A DNA stretch of 64,000 bases from Cocos nucifera (lineage: Eukaryota; Streptophyta; Magnoliopsida; Arecales; Arecaceae). Below the pieces are notes generated by a model. That model searched no databases. It saw only the letters and a list, made by a program, of their open reading frames with translations, and was not told the origin of the DNA. This document shows, piece after piece, positions 48,507 to 60,499 of the stretch (positions within the stretch are counted from its first letter, which is position 1; each line of letters starts with the position of its first letter). The DNA lies in the NCBI GenBank assembly GCA_006176705.1, contig QRFJ01002089.1, forward strand, positions 1 to 64,000, read 5' to 3'. Both the position numbers and the translations under genes were made by a program.

Positions 48507-49398
48507 GATTAACAAATTGGAGAAAAATGGGCTATTGAGTCCATTGACTTTCGAGTCATATCCAACTTGTGAATCTTGTCTTCAAGGCAAAATGACTAAA
48601 CTCCCTTTTGTTGGACATGGGGAAGAGGGCCACAGATCTCCTTGCCCTAGTACATACTGATGTGTGTGGCCCATTTCGATGTGCCGGCTAGAGGCAATTT
48701 TGTCTACTTCATTACCTTTACCGATGATCTGTCTAGGTATGGGTATGTGTATCTTATGAGACACAAGTCTGAAGCTTTTTGAAAAGTTCAAAGAATTCAG
48801 ACATGAAGTAGAAAAACAAACTGAAAAAACCCATTAAGGTTCTTCGATCAGATCGAGGAGGTGAATACCTTAGCCAAGGAATTCCTAGACTATCTCAAGG
48901 AAAAATGGCATAGTCTCTCAATGGACTCCACCAGGAACACCTCAACTCAATGGGATTTCAGAATGGAGAAATCGGACTCTATTGGATATGGTTCGATCCA
49001 TGATGAGCTTCACAGACCTCCTGATTTTCTTTGGGGACATTCATTGTTAACTTCAATCTATTTACTGAATAGGGTTTCCCTCTAAAACCGTTCCTACCAC
49101 ACCGTATGAGATATGGCACGGTAAGAAACCAAGTCTGAGTCATCTCAGAATTTGGGGTTGTCCGGCTCATGTCAAAAGACAACAAGCGGACAAGTTAGAG
49201 TTTAGGTCCTTTAGAGCTCGATTCATAGGATATCCTAAAGAGTCATTAGGATACTATTTCTACATTCCAGAAGACCACAATGTGATTGTGAGTCGACATG
49301 CCATATTTCTTGAAAAATAGTTTATTCAAGATAGCGGCATTGGAAAGCAGATTAAGCTTGATGAGAAAGTCTCACAAGCAGAAAGAGCTAAGGACCAA
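48507..49398 (+). pseudogene. Copia integrase region (element E), frameshifted
   Basis: Contains the pre-integrase zinc-binding part (CESCLQGKMTKLPF near 48570-48610) and the catalytic core around RSDRGGEY (near 48844-48867), then LLNRVS, PYEIWHGKKPSLSHL and GCPAHVK. At least four reading-frame changes occur, several in runs of A or T, and a stop (LEK-stop) lies near 49318. Integrase would join element DNA to the genome. This copy cannot make it as read. Confidence 0.8.
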
Positions 49399-50685
49399 TT
49401 GGAACCAAATCAGGTTGAGCCAATAAGAACACTACCTCCTCCACCTCATAGATCGGAAAGAGTTTTTCGTCCCCCTGAAAGATACTTAGGTATTATTTCA
49501 GAGGACGTAGAGGAAATGTTCCTCATAGGTAATGGTGCTCATGGTGATGATCCCAAAACCTACAATGAGGCGATATCAGATATCGACTCCGAGAAATGGC
49601 TTGAGGCAATGAAGTCAGAGATCGACTCGATGCACTCAAACCAAGTCTGGACCTTGGTAGATCCACCAGAAGGTATAGTACCTATTGGGTGTAAATGGAT
49701 CTTCAAGAGAAAGATTGGTGCAGATGGGAATGTGGAGACATTCAAGGCTAGACTAGTGGCAAAAGGTTATAGTCAACGTGAAGGCATTGACTATCAGGAT
49801 ACCTTTTCCCCAGTAGCTATGCTAAAATCCATCCGCACATTGCTTGCCGTTGCAGCCTATTTCGATTATGAAATATGGCAAATGGACGTGAAAATGGCAT
49901 TCCTAAATGGATATCTTGAGGAAGATATCTATATGAAACAGCCGCTAGGTTTCACATCCAGTGATACTGATCACAAGGTTTGCAAGCTGCAAAGGTCCAT
50001 ATATGGACTTAAGCAAGCATCTCGGAGCTGGAACACTCGTTTCAATGATGTGATCAAAAAGTTTGGTTTCATCAAAAATGAAGAGGAACCATGTGTTTTC
50101 AAAAGGGTCAGTGGGAGCGCTGTTGTCTTCCTCGTATTGTACGTGGATGACATCCTCCTTATTGGGAATGATATTCCCATGTTGACATCAGTCAAGATGT
50201 GGTTGTCTAAGGAATTCTCCATGAAAGACCTAGGTGAAGCATCCTTTATTCTAGGAATTAAGGTCTATAGGGATAGACCGAATAGGATGCTAGGACTTTC
50301 ACAGAAAATGTACATAGAGGAAATACTAAAGAGGTTTAGTATGAAAAACTCTAAGAGGGGATTAATACCCTTCAGACATGGTATTCATCTTTCCAAGAAG
50401 ATGTGCCCCAGCACACCTGAGGAAATAGAACGCATGAGCAAGATCCCTTATGCTTCTGCAATAGGGAGCCTCATGTATGCCATGCTATGTACACGACCTG
50501 ATATAGCCCATGCTGTGAGTGTCACAAGCAGATATCAGTCAAATCCAGGTGAAGAACACTGGACTTCTGTGAAATGTATCCTTAAGTACTTGAGAAGAAC
50601 TAAGGATATGATGTTGGTCTTTGGTAATGGAGAACTCCAAGTTCCAAGGATACACAGACTCGGACTTCATGTCCGATATAGATGA
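49399..50685 (+). CDS. Copia reverse transcriptase open frame (element E), 428 codons
   Basis: Long intact RT frame of the Copia type (RVT_2). Blocks in order: WLEAMKSEIDSM near residue 70, GCKWIFKRKIG near 97, LVAKGYSQREGIDY, QMDVKMAFLNG with catalytic Asp at residue 163, KLQRSIYGLKQASR, and YVDD at residues 248-251. The C-terminal part includes KIPYASAIGSLMYAM and TRPDIAHAVS. The RT catalytic residues are present. The annotated ATG is internal: the true polyprotein reads in from integrase. A frameshift near 50630 moves the following RNase H into another frame. Confidence 0.92.
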   Translation: MEPNQVEPIRTLPPPPHRSERVFRPPERYLGIISEDVEEMFLIGNGAHGDDPKTYNEAISDIDSEKWLEAMKSEIDSMHSNQVWTLVDPPEGIVPIGCKWIFKRKIGADGNVETFKARLVAKGYSQREGIDYQDTFSPVAMLKSIRTLLAVAAYFDYEIWQMDVKMAFLNGYLEEDIYMKQPLGFTSSDTDHKVCKLQRSIYGLKQASRSWNTRFNDVIKKFGFIKNEEEPCVFKRVSGSAVVFLVLYVDDILLIGNDIPMLTSVKMWLSKEFSMKDLGEASFILGIKVYRDRPNRMLGLSQKMYIEEILKRFSMKNSKRGLIPFRHGIHLSKKMCPSTPEEIERMSKIPYASAIGSLMYAMLCTRPDIAHAVSVTSRYQSNPGEEHWTSVKCILKYLRRTKDMMLVFGNGELQVPRIHRLGLHVRYR

Positions 50686-51120
50686 TCGAAAGTCGACATC
50701 TGGAAGTCTGTTTGTGTGCAATGGTGGATTGCTGTCAGCTGGAAGAGTTCCAAGCAAATGTGATAGCAGATTCCACCATGGAAGCAGAATATATCGCTGC
50801 ATCAGAGGCTGCGAAGGAAGCATTCTGGTACAAGAAGTTTGCTGCAGAAATTGGAGTAATGCCATCAGATGCCATTCCTCTTTACTGCGACAACAATGGC
50901 GCCATAGCCCTTGCTAAGAGCCGAGGTCTCACCAGAATCCAAGCACATTGAGCGGCGATATCATCTCATCCGCGATTACCTTGAGAAAGGTTACGTTGAG
51001 GTCAAGAGAGTCAACTCCGCAGATAATGTGGCAGACCCCACTTACAAAGTCGTTGGGCCAGCAGAAGATCGAAGCCCACCTTGAGAAGATGGGACTTAGA
51101 CTTGTAGCCAATTGGCTTTA
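50640..51120 (+). pseudogene. Copia RNase H region (element E), frameshifted
   Basis: Spread over three frames: YTDSDFMSDIDDRKSTSG (first Asp, near 50655-50705), DSTMEAEYIAASEAAKEAFW (Glu, near 50768-50830) and LYCDNNGAIALAK (Asp, near 50880-50920), ending with GLRLVANWL and stop near 51120. These are the normal Copia RNase H motifs. Single-base indels separate them. Confidence 0.85.
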
Positions 51121-51121
51121 G

Positions 51122-51135
51122 GACAAGTGGGAGAT
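51122..51135 (+). promoter_or_regulatory. Polypurine tract of Copia element E
   Basis: gacaagtgggagat directly precedes TGTTAG of the 3' LTR; the same tract is seen before 694 and, inverted, after 62764. Confidence 0.8.
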
Positions 51136-52124
51136 TGTTAGATATATGTGCCCTAGAAGCCAGAATTGGCTGACACTTGTAATACACTTCTAGGGGCAAA
51201 ATTGTAATTTTGACTATAATTTAATAAAATGGGTTATTTTCTATCACACATGTGTATTTAGTGTCTGTGATACATCCTTTGAGTTAATGGTAATGATAAT
51301 TCATATTTTCAAGAGTTGAAAATTTATGACATGAATAATCATTATTAACTCATAAACAGCTCCCGACCATAGGATCATCACGAGGATGGTGATTGATCCG
51401 GAAGGTTGGTGTACAATCGCTTCTCTTTAGTAGATGAGTCTTGAGTCTACGGTGTGGAGACACCGGAAGCGAGAGTACAGGTACTCATTAGAGAACGAGG
51501 GCACTGAGCGTGACCACCTCGAGTAGTCATTAGGAAGTCTACCTTCTCGTCAATGACTGACTCGATGCTGCAGTAGTGTGTCTGGTTCTTTGACCTGAGA
51601 TGCATCGGCAGTTCACCTTGAGGGTGTTATAGTTTGACTACACCATTACTCGGTCTCCTAGCCATATGGAACCCTGAGGTGTATGTTGGCTATAGCATGT
51701 TCTTTGTAGGAACTGGATTGCATCAAGATGGGATCTATCTACCTCGGTGGTAGAGGAGCAGCCCTATGATGATCATGAGAATCAAGTCCTGAAGCCCATG
51801 GCCATGGCAGAGTGAAATAATAGAAAGAGTTTCTATTTAGATTTTCACATTGGACTCGAATCGAATGATTACATCATATGACAGAGACTAGGGTTTGACG
51901 AGTTCACCTTAACCCTAATCTGATCGGGCTCAAGATAGAAGAACTTAATCACACAGGTAGCTGCACCAAGAGGTTCACATTCAGCTCTGATGGGTTGCCA
52001 CCATATACTGCTAGGTGTCACTGGTGGATTTTGGGAGCAATTAGAATGATTTAGATGATCGATCATTCTAGCTGTTCGAATCAGAAGAGTTCTGCATCCA
52101 TCGAAAGGAGGTTTACATCTCTCT
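51136..52124 (+). repeat. 3' LTR of Copia element E, cut by the assembly gap
   Basis: 989 bp of LTR nearly identical to 43012-43990. The last roughly 15 bases (tttacatctctct) do not fit the family and touch the gap, so they may be an assembly error. The right end and target duplication cannot be checked. Confidence 0.9.
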
Positions 52125-53093
52125 NNNNNNNNNNNNNNNNNNNNNNNNNNNNNNNNNNNNNNNNNNNNNNNNNNNNNNNNNNNNNNNNNNNNNNNNNNNN
52201 NNNNNNNNNNNNNNNNNNNNNNNNNNNNNNNNNNNNNNNNNNNNNNNNNNNNNNNNNNNNNNNNNNNNNNNNNNNNNNNNNNNNNNNNNNNNNNNNNNNN
52301 NNNNNNNNNNNNNNNNNNNNNNNNNNNNNNNNNNNNNNNNNNNNNNNNNNNNNNNNNNNNNNNNNNNNNNNNNNNNNNNNNNNNNNNNNNNNNNNNNNNN
52401 NNNNNNNNNNNNNNNNNNNNNNNNNNNNNNNNNNNNNNNNNNNNNNNNNNNNNNNNNNNNNNNNNNNNNNNNNNNNNNNNNNNNNNNNNNNNNNNNNNNN
52501 NNNNNNNNNNNNNNNNNNNNNNNNNNNNNNNNNNNNNNNNNNNNNNNNNNNNNNNNNNNNNNNNNNNNNNNNNNNNNNNNNNNNNNNNNNNNNNNNNNNN
52601 NNNNNNNNNNNNNNNNNNNNNNNNNNNNNNNNNNNNNNNNNNNNNNNNNNNNNNNNNNNNNNNNNNNNNNNNNNNNNNNNNNNNNNNNNNNNNNNNNNNN
52701 NNNNNNNNNNNNNNNNNNNNNNNNNNNNNNNNNNNNNNNNNNNNNNNNNNNNNNNNNNNNNNNNNNNNNNNNNNNNNNNNNNNNNNNNNNNNNNNNNNNN
52801 NNNNNNNNNNNNNNNNNNNNNNNNNNNNNNNNNNNNNNNNNNNNNNNNNNNNNNNNNNNNNNNNNNNNNNNNNNNNNNNNNNNNNNNNNNNNNNNNNNNN
52901 NNNNNNNNNNNNNNNNNNNNNNNNNNNNNNNNNNNNNNNNNNNNNNNNNNNNNNNNNNNNNNNNNNNNNNNNNNNNNNNNNNNNNNNNNNNNNNNNNNNN
53001 NNNNNNNNNNNNNNNNNNNNNNNNNNNNNNNNNNNNNNNNNNNNNNNNNNNNNNNNNNNNNNNNNNNNNNNNNNNNNNNNNNNNNNNNNNNNN
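52125..53093. other. Assembly gap (969 N)
   Basis: Run of N. It hides at least the rest of the 3' LTR of element E (about 1.3 kb by comparison with the 5' LTR), which is more than the gap length; the gap size is therefore probably an estimate. Confidence 0.99.
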
Positions 53094-55439
<2,346 letters not shown>

Positions 55440-55620
55440 GGCACTAATGGAGGCCTCTTGGTGACCGACGAAAGCAGTGAGAAGGTAAAGGGTAGGGTGA
55501 AGGCTATCAACAAAGGGGAGGAAAAGGATGAGGCGGAGGAGGATGAGGAAGGAGAGAGGCTAGGAGGGGCAATTGGAGAGGAGGAGGCAGAAGTGGTGGG
55601 AGGTGGAGGTGGAGGGCTCA
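55440..55620. repeat. Purine-rich low-complexity tract
   Basis: Plus strand is almost all G and A (gaggaaaaggatgaggcg and similar). It creates long but low-complexity frames on both strands (Glu/Gly-rich on plus, Ser/Pro-rich on minus). No domain is present. Confidence 0.7.
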
Positions 55621-55639
55621 CATATAAAAAAATGATCAT

Positions 55640-55800
55640 CCAAGGATATCCTTTTTCTTATAGGATAAGCCACTTCTCGTTACTTTTTTATCCTATGATT
55701 AAATCATCTAAACAATGCTTAGGAAAAAAAAAAAAAATTATCCATGGGATTAGAATTTGTGCCAATCCTATCTTTTCCAAACATACCCTTAATAGTAAAT
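55640..55800. repeat. Possible DNA-transposon end
   Basis: The stretch with ggataagccacttctcgttac, an A run and attagaatttgtgccaatcctatcttttccaaacataccctt has the wording of transposon ends that occur in many copies in monocot genomes. No matching second end was found nearby, so this is a guess. Confidence 0.2.
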
Positions 55801-56689
55801 CACATAATGTAGTAAATTGTTGAGAAAGAAACAATTACATAATCATATTTGTGCACAACCAGCACAAAAATCAAGTACATGCAAACTAATTGCAATTTAA
55901 TTATTAGTCTTTCTTGGTATAATAATACAATCCTCTCCTTTGAGGATGATTCAATTGCAAACTAGGAGTTTTAGCTGCAAACTATGCTAATAAGTCATTT
56001 TGCACTTACACTTGTGCTTTGATATGCATAGATTGGGTTCAGCATTAGATCCCATCGATCTTCTTAGAGGAATCCTTCTTGGAATCAAATTGATCTTAAA
56101 GAAGAGATCAAAAATTAATAAACGCTATGATAAACTCTCGCAGGTCGATGAGGCCATCATACAGATTTTCTTTAATTCGTATGAAATTGTATTGAAGTGG
56201 AATTAAATCTGTAATCTGACATGCTAGTAACTTAAACATGATCATTTGCATATATGAGCTAAGTATACTATAACAACTACTGAAATGTGTGCTTTAGAAT
56301 TCCCAAGGAATAATTTGCTTGCATAAATTATGCAAGTTAATGATGACTAGAATATAATTACTTATGAGCTCTCAAGTATAATTTTGAAAGCTCACGTATT
56401 AGGCTGCATATATTCATGAATGACTGCCTTTATGCTTTCTACGGTGAGCTTCTATCTCATGCTTTTTCTAGTAAGTTGCTACCTTCTTGCTCCCAACTCA
56501 TACTCACCAACTAAACTACCACCTCTTGCTTGACGCCACCTTGAGCTGGCTATAAGTTTGACAGCCCATGCTTATTGGAAACAGCAACTTATGCTTGGAA
56601 GGCAACTGCATAACTGAAACCTTGCGTCTATACTTGGCCAGCTTCTGCTACTGGTGGCTGGACACCTCATGATTGCGTGACTACCTATA
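55801..56689. other. Intergenic DNA, no gene recognised
   Basis: About 0.9 kb, AT-rich to 56400, then mixed. The plus-strand frame 56000-56206 has no recognised motif. Confidence 0.45.
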
Positions 56690-58666
56690 GGAGGGTGTAA
56701 CTGACACATGCTAGGAACCGCGAGGATTCAAGATCCAGTTGCATAAGGTCAAGCTGCATATGATGAAGTAAAATAGTTAGGTTATCAATACTAGAGCAGG
56801 ATGCTTTTATGGAGAGCTGCAATATCTCCGCTAATATCTTGATTGTGCAAGTGTTTATGCATGGCCTTTGTAGAGCTTCTGCTCGACACAAGATGATAGC
56901 AATTAAGCTTGATATAGAGAGAGCTTATAGGTTGGGAGTTTCTCCTCTTCATCTTGGAGAGCTTTAGATTTCATAGTTGGTGGATCATATGGATTTTGGG
57001 GTGTGTCAATATCTCATCCTTTGTCATAGTCATTGCCCCCCGACGGTTTTCTTTCACTCTATTGTCTGGCTTCTACAAGGTTGTCTATTATCCCATTACC
57101 TCTTTGTTATTTGTACCGTTGCCCTCGTGTACTTCAGCTATGACCCAAAGCTAGGCTCTTAATGTCTACTTGCCTACTCTGAGGGCCCAGCCGATCTCCT
57201 ATTTACTCTTTGCAGATTATTGCTTATTGCTTAGGTAGGCCACGATGAAAGATGTCACAATCTTCATAAGGCTTCTGATGGAGTACTGTGTAGTATCAAG
57301 GTAGAGGATGAATCTTCTAAAGTCTACCATTTACTTCAATCCGAAGGTCAGGCCACAAACAAGGCTGATCAAGGCATGATTTGGGATTGTGGAGTTGGAT
57401 GGAGAGTGGTGTAACCTAAGGGTCCCAATTAATGCTTGGAGACTATGGAGATCTAAGAGCACCGGAATGGAGCAGAACATCTAAGAGAGGCTCGATGGTT
57501 GGCAGGCCAAGTTGCTATCCATGATGGGTAGAGTGATGCTGGTGTGATAAGTTCTTAGCTCCATACCAATCTACCTCCTCTCCAACACCATTCTATCAGG
57601 GACCTCATTGGTGAAGATGGAGCACCTTTTTCTAGGGTTCTTGTGGGGCTTACATAAAGGTAGAGGAGGGTTCACCTTGTTACTTAGAATGTCATCTATC
57701 AGCTGATCAGCAAGGGGAGACTAGGCATCTAGTCTTTGCTAGCTAGGTAGGTGGCTTTAATTGCTTGGCATGTAGCATTTCTTTTGGAGCTTGGGTATCT
57801 TTGGAGCACAGTGATTAGGGCCAAATATGGGATGTAGACTATTAAGCAGGTGCTCACGCCCCTAGAGTAGATCATTCTTACAGAGAGAGATATGTGCTCA
57901 TGCACTAAAGATCTTTCCCTAGATGAGATAGTTGATTGAAGATGGCTGGACAGTGGATGTCTCATCATATGCTTGGTTGTTCAACCTTCCACTTGAATCA
58001 GTGGCCATTAAGGAGGTGGTGACTAGATAAGAGTGTGATTTATTCTATCTTCAGGACTAGAGATGGAATATCGGCTTGGTGACCCATTTGCTTCAAGACC
58101 ATTTGGTAGAGTAGATTCTATCCCTACGAATTCCATTCAAGACCGCTAAGATGTGAGGATCTGGAGGTCCTCATGTAGTACCAGGGTGCTTGCTAGGGAT
58201 CTTTACGAGTTTTATAATGGGAAGCCAACAAGGAGACTAGATGTTGCATGGATTTAGAGGCTTGAGATGCACCCAATCAGCTTCTTCCTATAGTAAGTGG
58301 CACGAGGCAGTCTACTAACCATAGGGGTGTTGAGGGAGTGGAGACATACATCCCTCTGACTTGTCCATGATGTGATGATGATATAGAGACTATTGTGCAT
58401 GTGGTATTCCATTGCCTAAAGGCATTGTCGGTGTGGCACCTCCTGGGCACTAGTATGGCATTTGTCTAAGAGGATGTGTTTGCCTAAGCCTTCATTCAAG
58501 CTTTGTAGGTAGGGATGAGTGGTGACCCCCTTAGACCCTAGGGCATTAGAGTAGCTTATATTATGTATTGGATTTGGCTTACTAGGAACAACAAAGTTTT
58601 TGAGTGACAATTATAGAACTTGTGCCCTATAACAAATTGTAGAGTATTTATGAAATACTTAGCAGA
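56690..58666 (+). pseudogene. LINE (L1-type) reverse transcriptase and zf-RVT remnant
   Basis: Plus-strand translation, in several frames, gives the order typical of plant L1 LINEs: AFMEGCSISANILIVQVFMHGL near 56798-56863, IKLDIERAY near 56902-56930, FHSWWIIWILGCV, an LxQGCLLSHYLFVICT block near 57079-57120, and LLFADYCLL near 57206-57232. The catalytic box thus reads FADY where FADD is expected, so a metal-binding Asp is lost. Farther on are LDGWQAKLLSMMGRV and a zinc-knuckle region near 58350-58450 (CP-x-C-D-D-x-I-E-T-I-V-H-V-V-F-H-C). The endonuclease part is missing: 5'-truncated, as LINE copies often are. The right edge adjoins a CACTA end at 58667. Confidence 0.82.
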
Positions 58667-59560
58667 CACTATGAGAATCCAAATGGCTTTTTAGCCATCG
58701 CTAATAGTTAACTTACCATCGCTAATAGCCCCACCATCATTAATACCGTCGTAAAATCCAATCTAAAAAATCCTTGTCACTAATTGCATTATTAGCGAAG
58801 GAATACTTAGTGGTCGCTAATAAGGCTATTAGCGATGACTTTAGAGATGAAAAAATTTCATCGCTAATTATTTTTTAATATTTAAATTAAATTTTAAAAA
58901 ATTTTAAAAAAATATTAGTGATGGTAATATCGTGGCTAATGCCATCACTAATAATTATTAACAACCAAACTTGCCATCGCTAATACCATCTCTCATTTTT
59001 TTAAAACTTTTAAATAAAATAAAAAAATATTTTAAGAAATATTAGCGATGTCAGGTAGTGGCTAATGTCGTCGCTAATAAATATTAGCAACCAAAAATAC
59101 CATCGCTAATGTTATTTCTAACTTTTATAAATTTTAAAATAAAAAAATTATTTTAAAAAATATTAGCGATGATAACTTGGTCTCTAAAGCCGCCACTAAT
59201 AGTTATTAGCGATGGTACTTGCCATCACTAATACCGATGCTAATAGTTAGTTTTTATTTTTTTTTAAAAATAAATAATAATATTTTTTAAAAACTATTTT
59301 AAGTAATCATAATAAATTATGATTTGTAATATCTATTATAATTAAAATTCAAAGATAATATGATAATCAAAAAATAAAATTAATTATATTATATTAAAAA
59401 TATAAATTATATAATTTTTTTACAAGCAGTATAAAAAAATATAATACATAAAAAAATCAGATTCAATCCTTAATGTTATCCTTCTCCTCCTCTTGCTCCT
59501 CTCCAGTAGCTAATTGATGAGAGCTGGATGTTCCAGCATCCTATAATAAAAAAATAAAAT
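58667..59560 (-). mobile_element. CACTA (En/Spm) transposon end with subterminal repeats
   Basis: The terminal sequence CACTATGAGAA at 58667 fits CACTA terminal repeats (CACTACAAGAA type). About 14 copies of a TTAGCGATGG-like motif in both orientations follow up to about 59260; such subterminal repeats are the binding sites for the element's TnpA-like protein in known members. Three-base target duplication candidate: aga (58664-58666). The other end was not found; the element is probably truncated between 59560 and 60030. Confidence 0.75.
59473..59540 (-). pseudogene. Probable last exon of a CACTA-encoded protein
   Basis: On the minus strand a T-rich acceptor ending TTATTATAG is followed by an open frame reading AGTSSSHQLATGEEQEEEKD and a stop at about 59473. 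Ser/acidic C-terminal exons next to the subterminal repeats are usual for the TNP1/Ptta-type protein of plant CACTA elements. Only this short exon is visible. Confidence 0.35.
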
Positions 59561-60030
59561 AATATTAGTGAGTTTTGATACGAAGGCATATCTTTCAATG
59601 CACTCATTCAATTCTCAAATAGATTATTTCTATATATTTGATTTGATGATATAGAGCTATAGATACTCCTGGCCCATCAATTGGATAGTTAGATTAAATT
59701 TTTAGTCCCTAAATTTTCTTTTCAAACTCAAATCTAAATATACGAAGCTTCTAAATATAAAAATTTAAAATAAGTAAAAGGATTTTGTTGACCCTTGAAT
59801 TGATTTTAATGATAATAAAAGTATTTAAGTATTATTTATTAAGTTACTAATATTATTTTTGAAGATGTGTAGTTTAAATTTTAAGCATTTATAGTGCTCT
59901 AAGTGACTTTCATCAATCAAATGGAGTATCATCAATCAAGAGGCTCTTGAAGAAAAATAAGATTTGATACACCATAAAAAGAAGGTTAATAAGAGATAAA
60001 TCAAGTTTAGGAAGCAAGTCTAGCCTATAA
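59561..60030. other. AT-rich DNA between CACTA remnant and plastid fragment
   Basis: 470 bp, AT-rich, with no recognised feature. The truncated side of the CACTA element probably lies here. Confidence 0.4.
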
Positions 60031-60326
60031 AAAAGGAGGTGATCCAATCGCATCTTCCAGTATGGCTACCTTATTATGACTTTACTCCAGTCCTAGCCCC
60101 ACCTTCGGCATCCCCCTCCTTACGGTTAAGGTAACGACTTCGGGTATGGCCAGCTCCCATAGTGTGACATACGGTGTTTATATGGCCTGGGAACGAATTC
60201 ACCGTCATATAGTTGACTGACGATTACTAGCGATTTTGGCTTCATGCAGGCGAGTTGCAGCCTGCAATCCAAACTGATGATGAATTTTTGGAGTTAGCTC
60301 ACCCTTGTAGGATCACGATCCTTTGT
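60031..60326 (-). pseudogene. Nuclear copy of plastid 16S rRNA 3' end (NUPT)
   Basis: On the plus strand this reads as the reverse complement of the 3' end of a plastid-type 16S rRNA. It starts with the anti-Shine-Dalgarno end (aaaggaggtgatccaa). Well-conserved tracts include ccttcggcatccccctcct, ggttaaggtaacgacttc, gccagctcccatagtgtgac, aacgaattcaccg and cttcatgcaggcgagttgc. About 295 bp are present, and the match stops after cctttgt. Most differences from plastid sequence are C-to-T or G-to-A, the pattern of methylated-cytosine decay in nuclear DNA. It is not a functional rRNA gene. Confidence 0.92.
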
Positions 60327-60499
60327 GGTACACTTGGCTTGCATTTTAGTCGACTAAGTATCAAAGGACAGCAAAATATAGAAAACATAGAAAATAAGAA
60401 TTTAGAACTTAGAAAATTTAGTCGACTAAGTTCTGAGAGTTAGTTGACTAAGTATCAGAAGACAGCAAAATATAGAAAATACAAAAAATGAGAATTTAG
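60327..60499. repeat. Short duplicated unit with TTAGTCGACTAA palindrome
   Basis: A unit of about 58 bp occurs at 60349-60405 and 60442-60499: agtYgactaagtatca, then gacagcaaaatatagaaaa, then gaatttag. Three TTAGTYGACTAA motifs lie in this segment, two of them perfect 12-base palindromes. Confidence 0.75.

Larger units (their letters stand above)
43012..52124 (+). mobile_element. Copia element E, nearly complete, youngest-looking copy
   Basis: 5' LTR 43012-45293, primer site 45296, leader, gag-protease, integrase, RT, RNase H, polypurine tract and 3' LTR from 51136 into the gap at 52125. Domain order protease-integrase-RT-RNase H defines Copia; LTR head and gag suggest the Angela/BARE group (from memory). 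Over about 950 comparable LTR bases I count roughly a dozen differences, so insertion is recent compared with the other elements. Gag-pol is interrupted by several frameshifts, many in homopolymers. Confidence 0.93.

Noticed and set aside
60031..60326. Functional rRNA gene or bacterial contamination
   Set aside because: Only the 3' 295 bases are present, with many transition changes, and plant transposons flank both sides.
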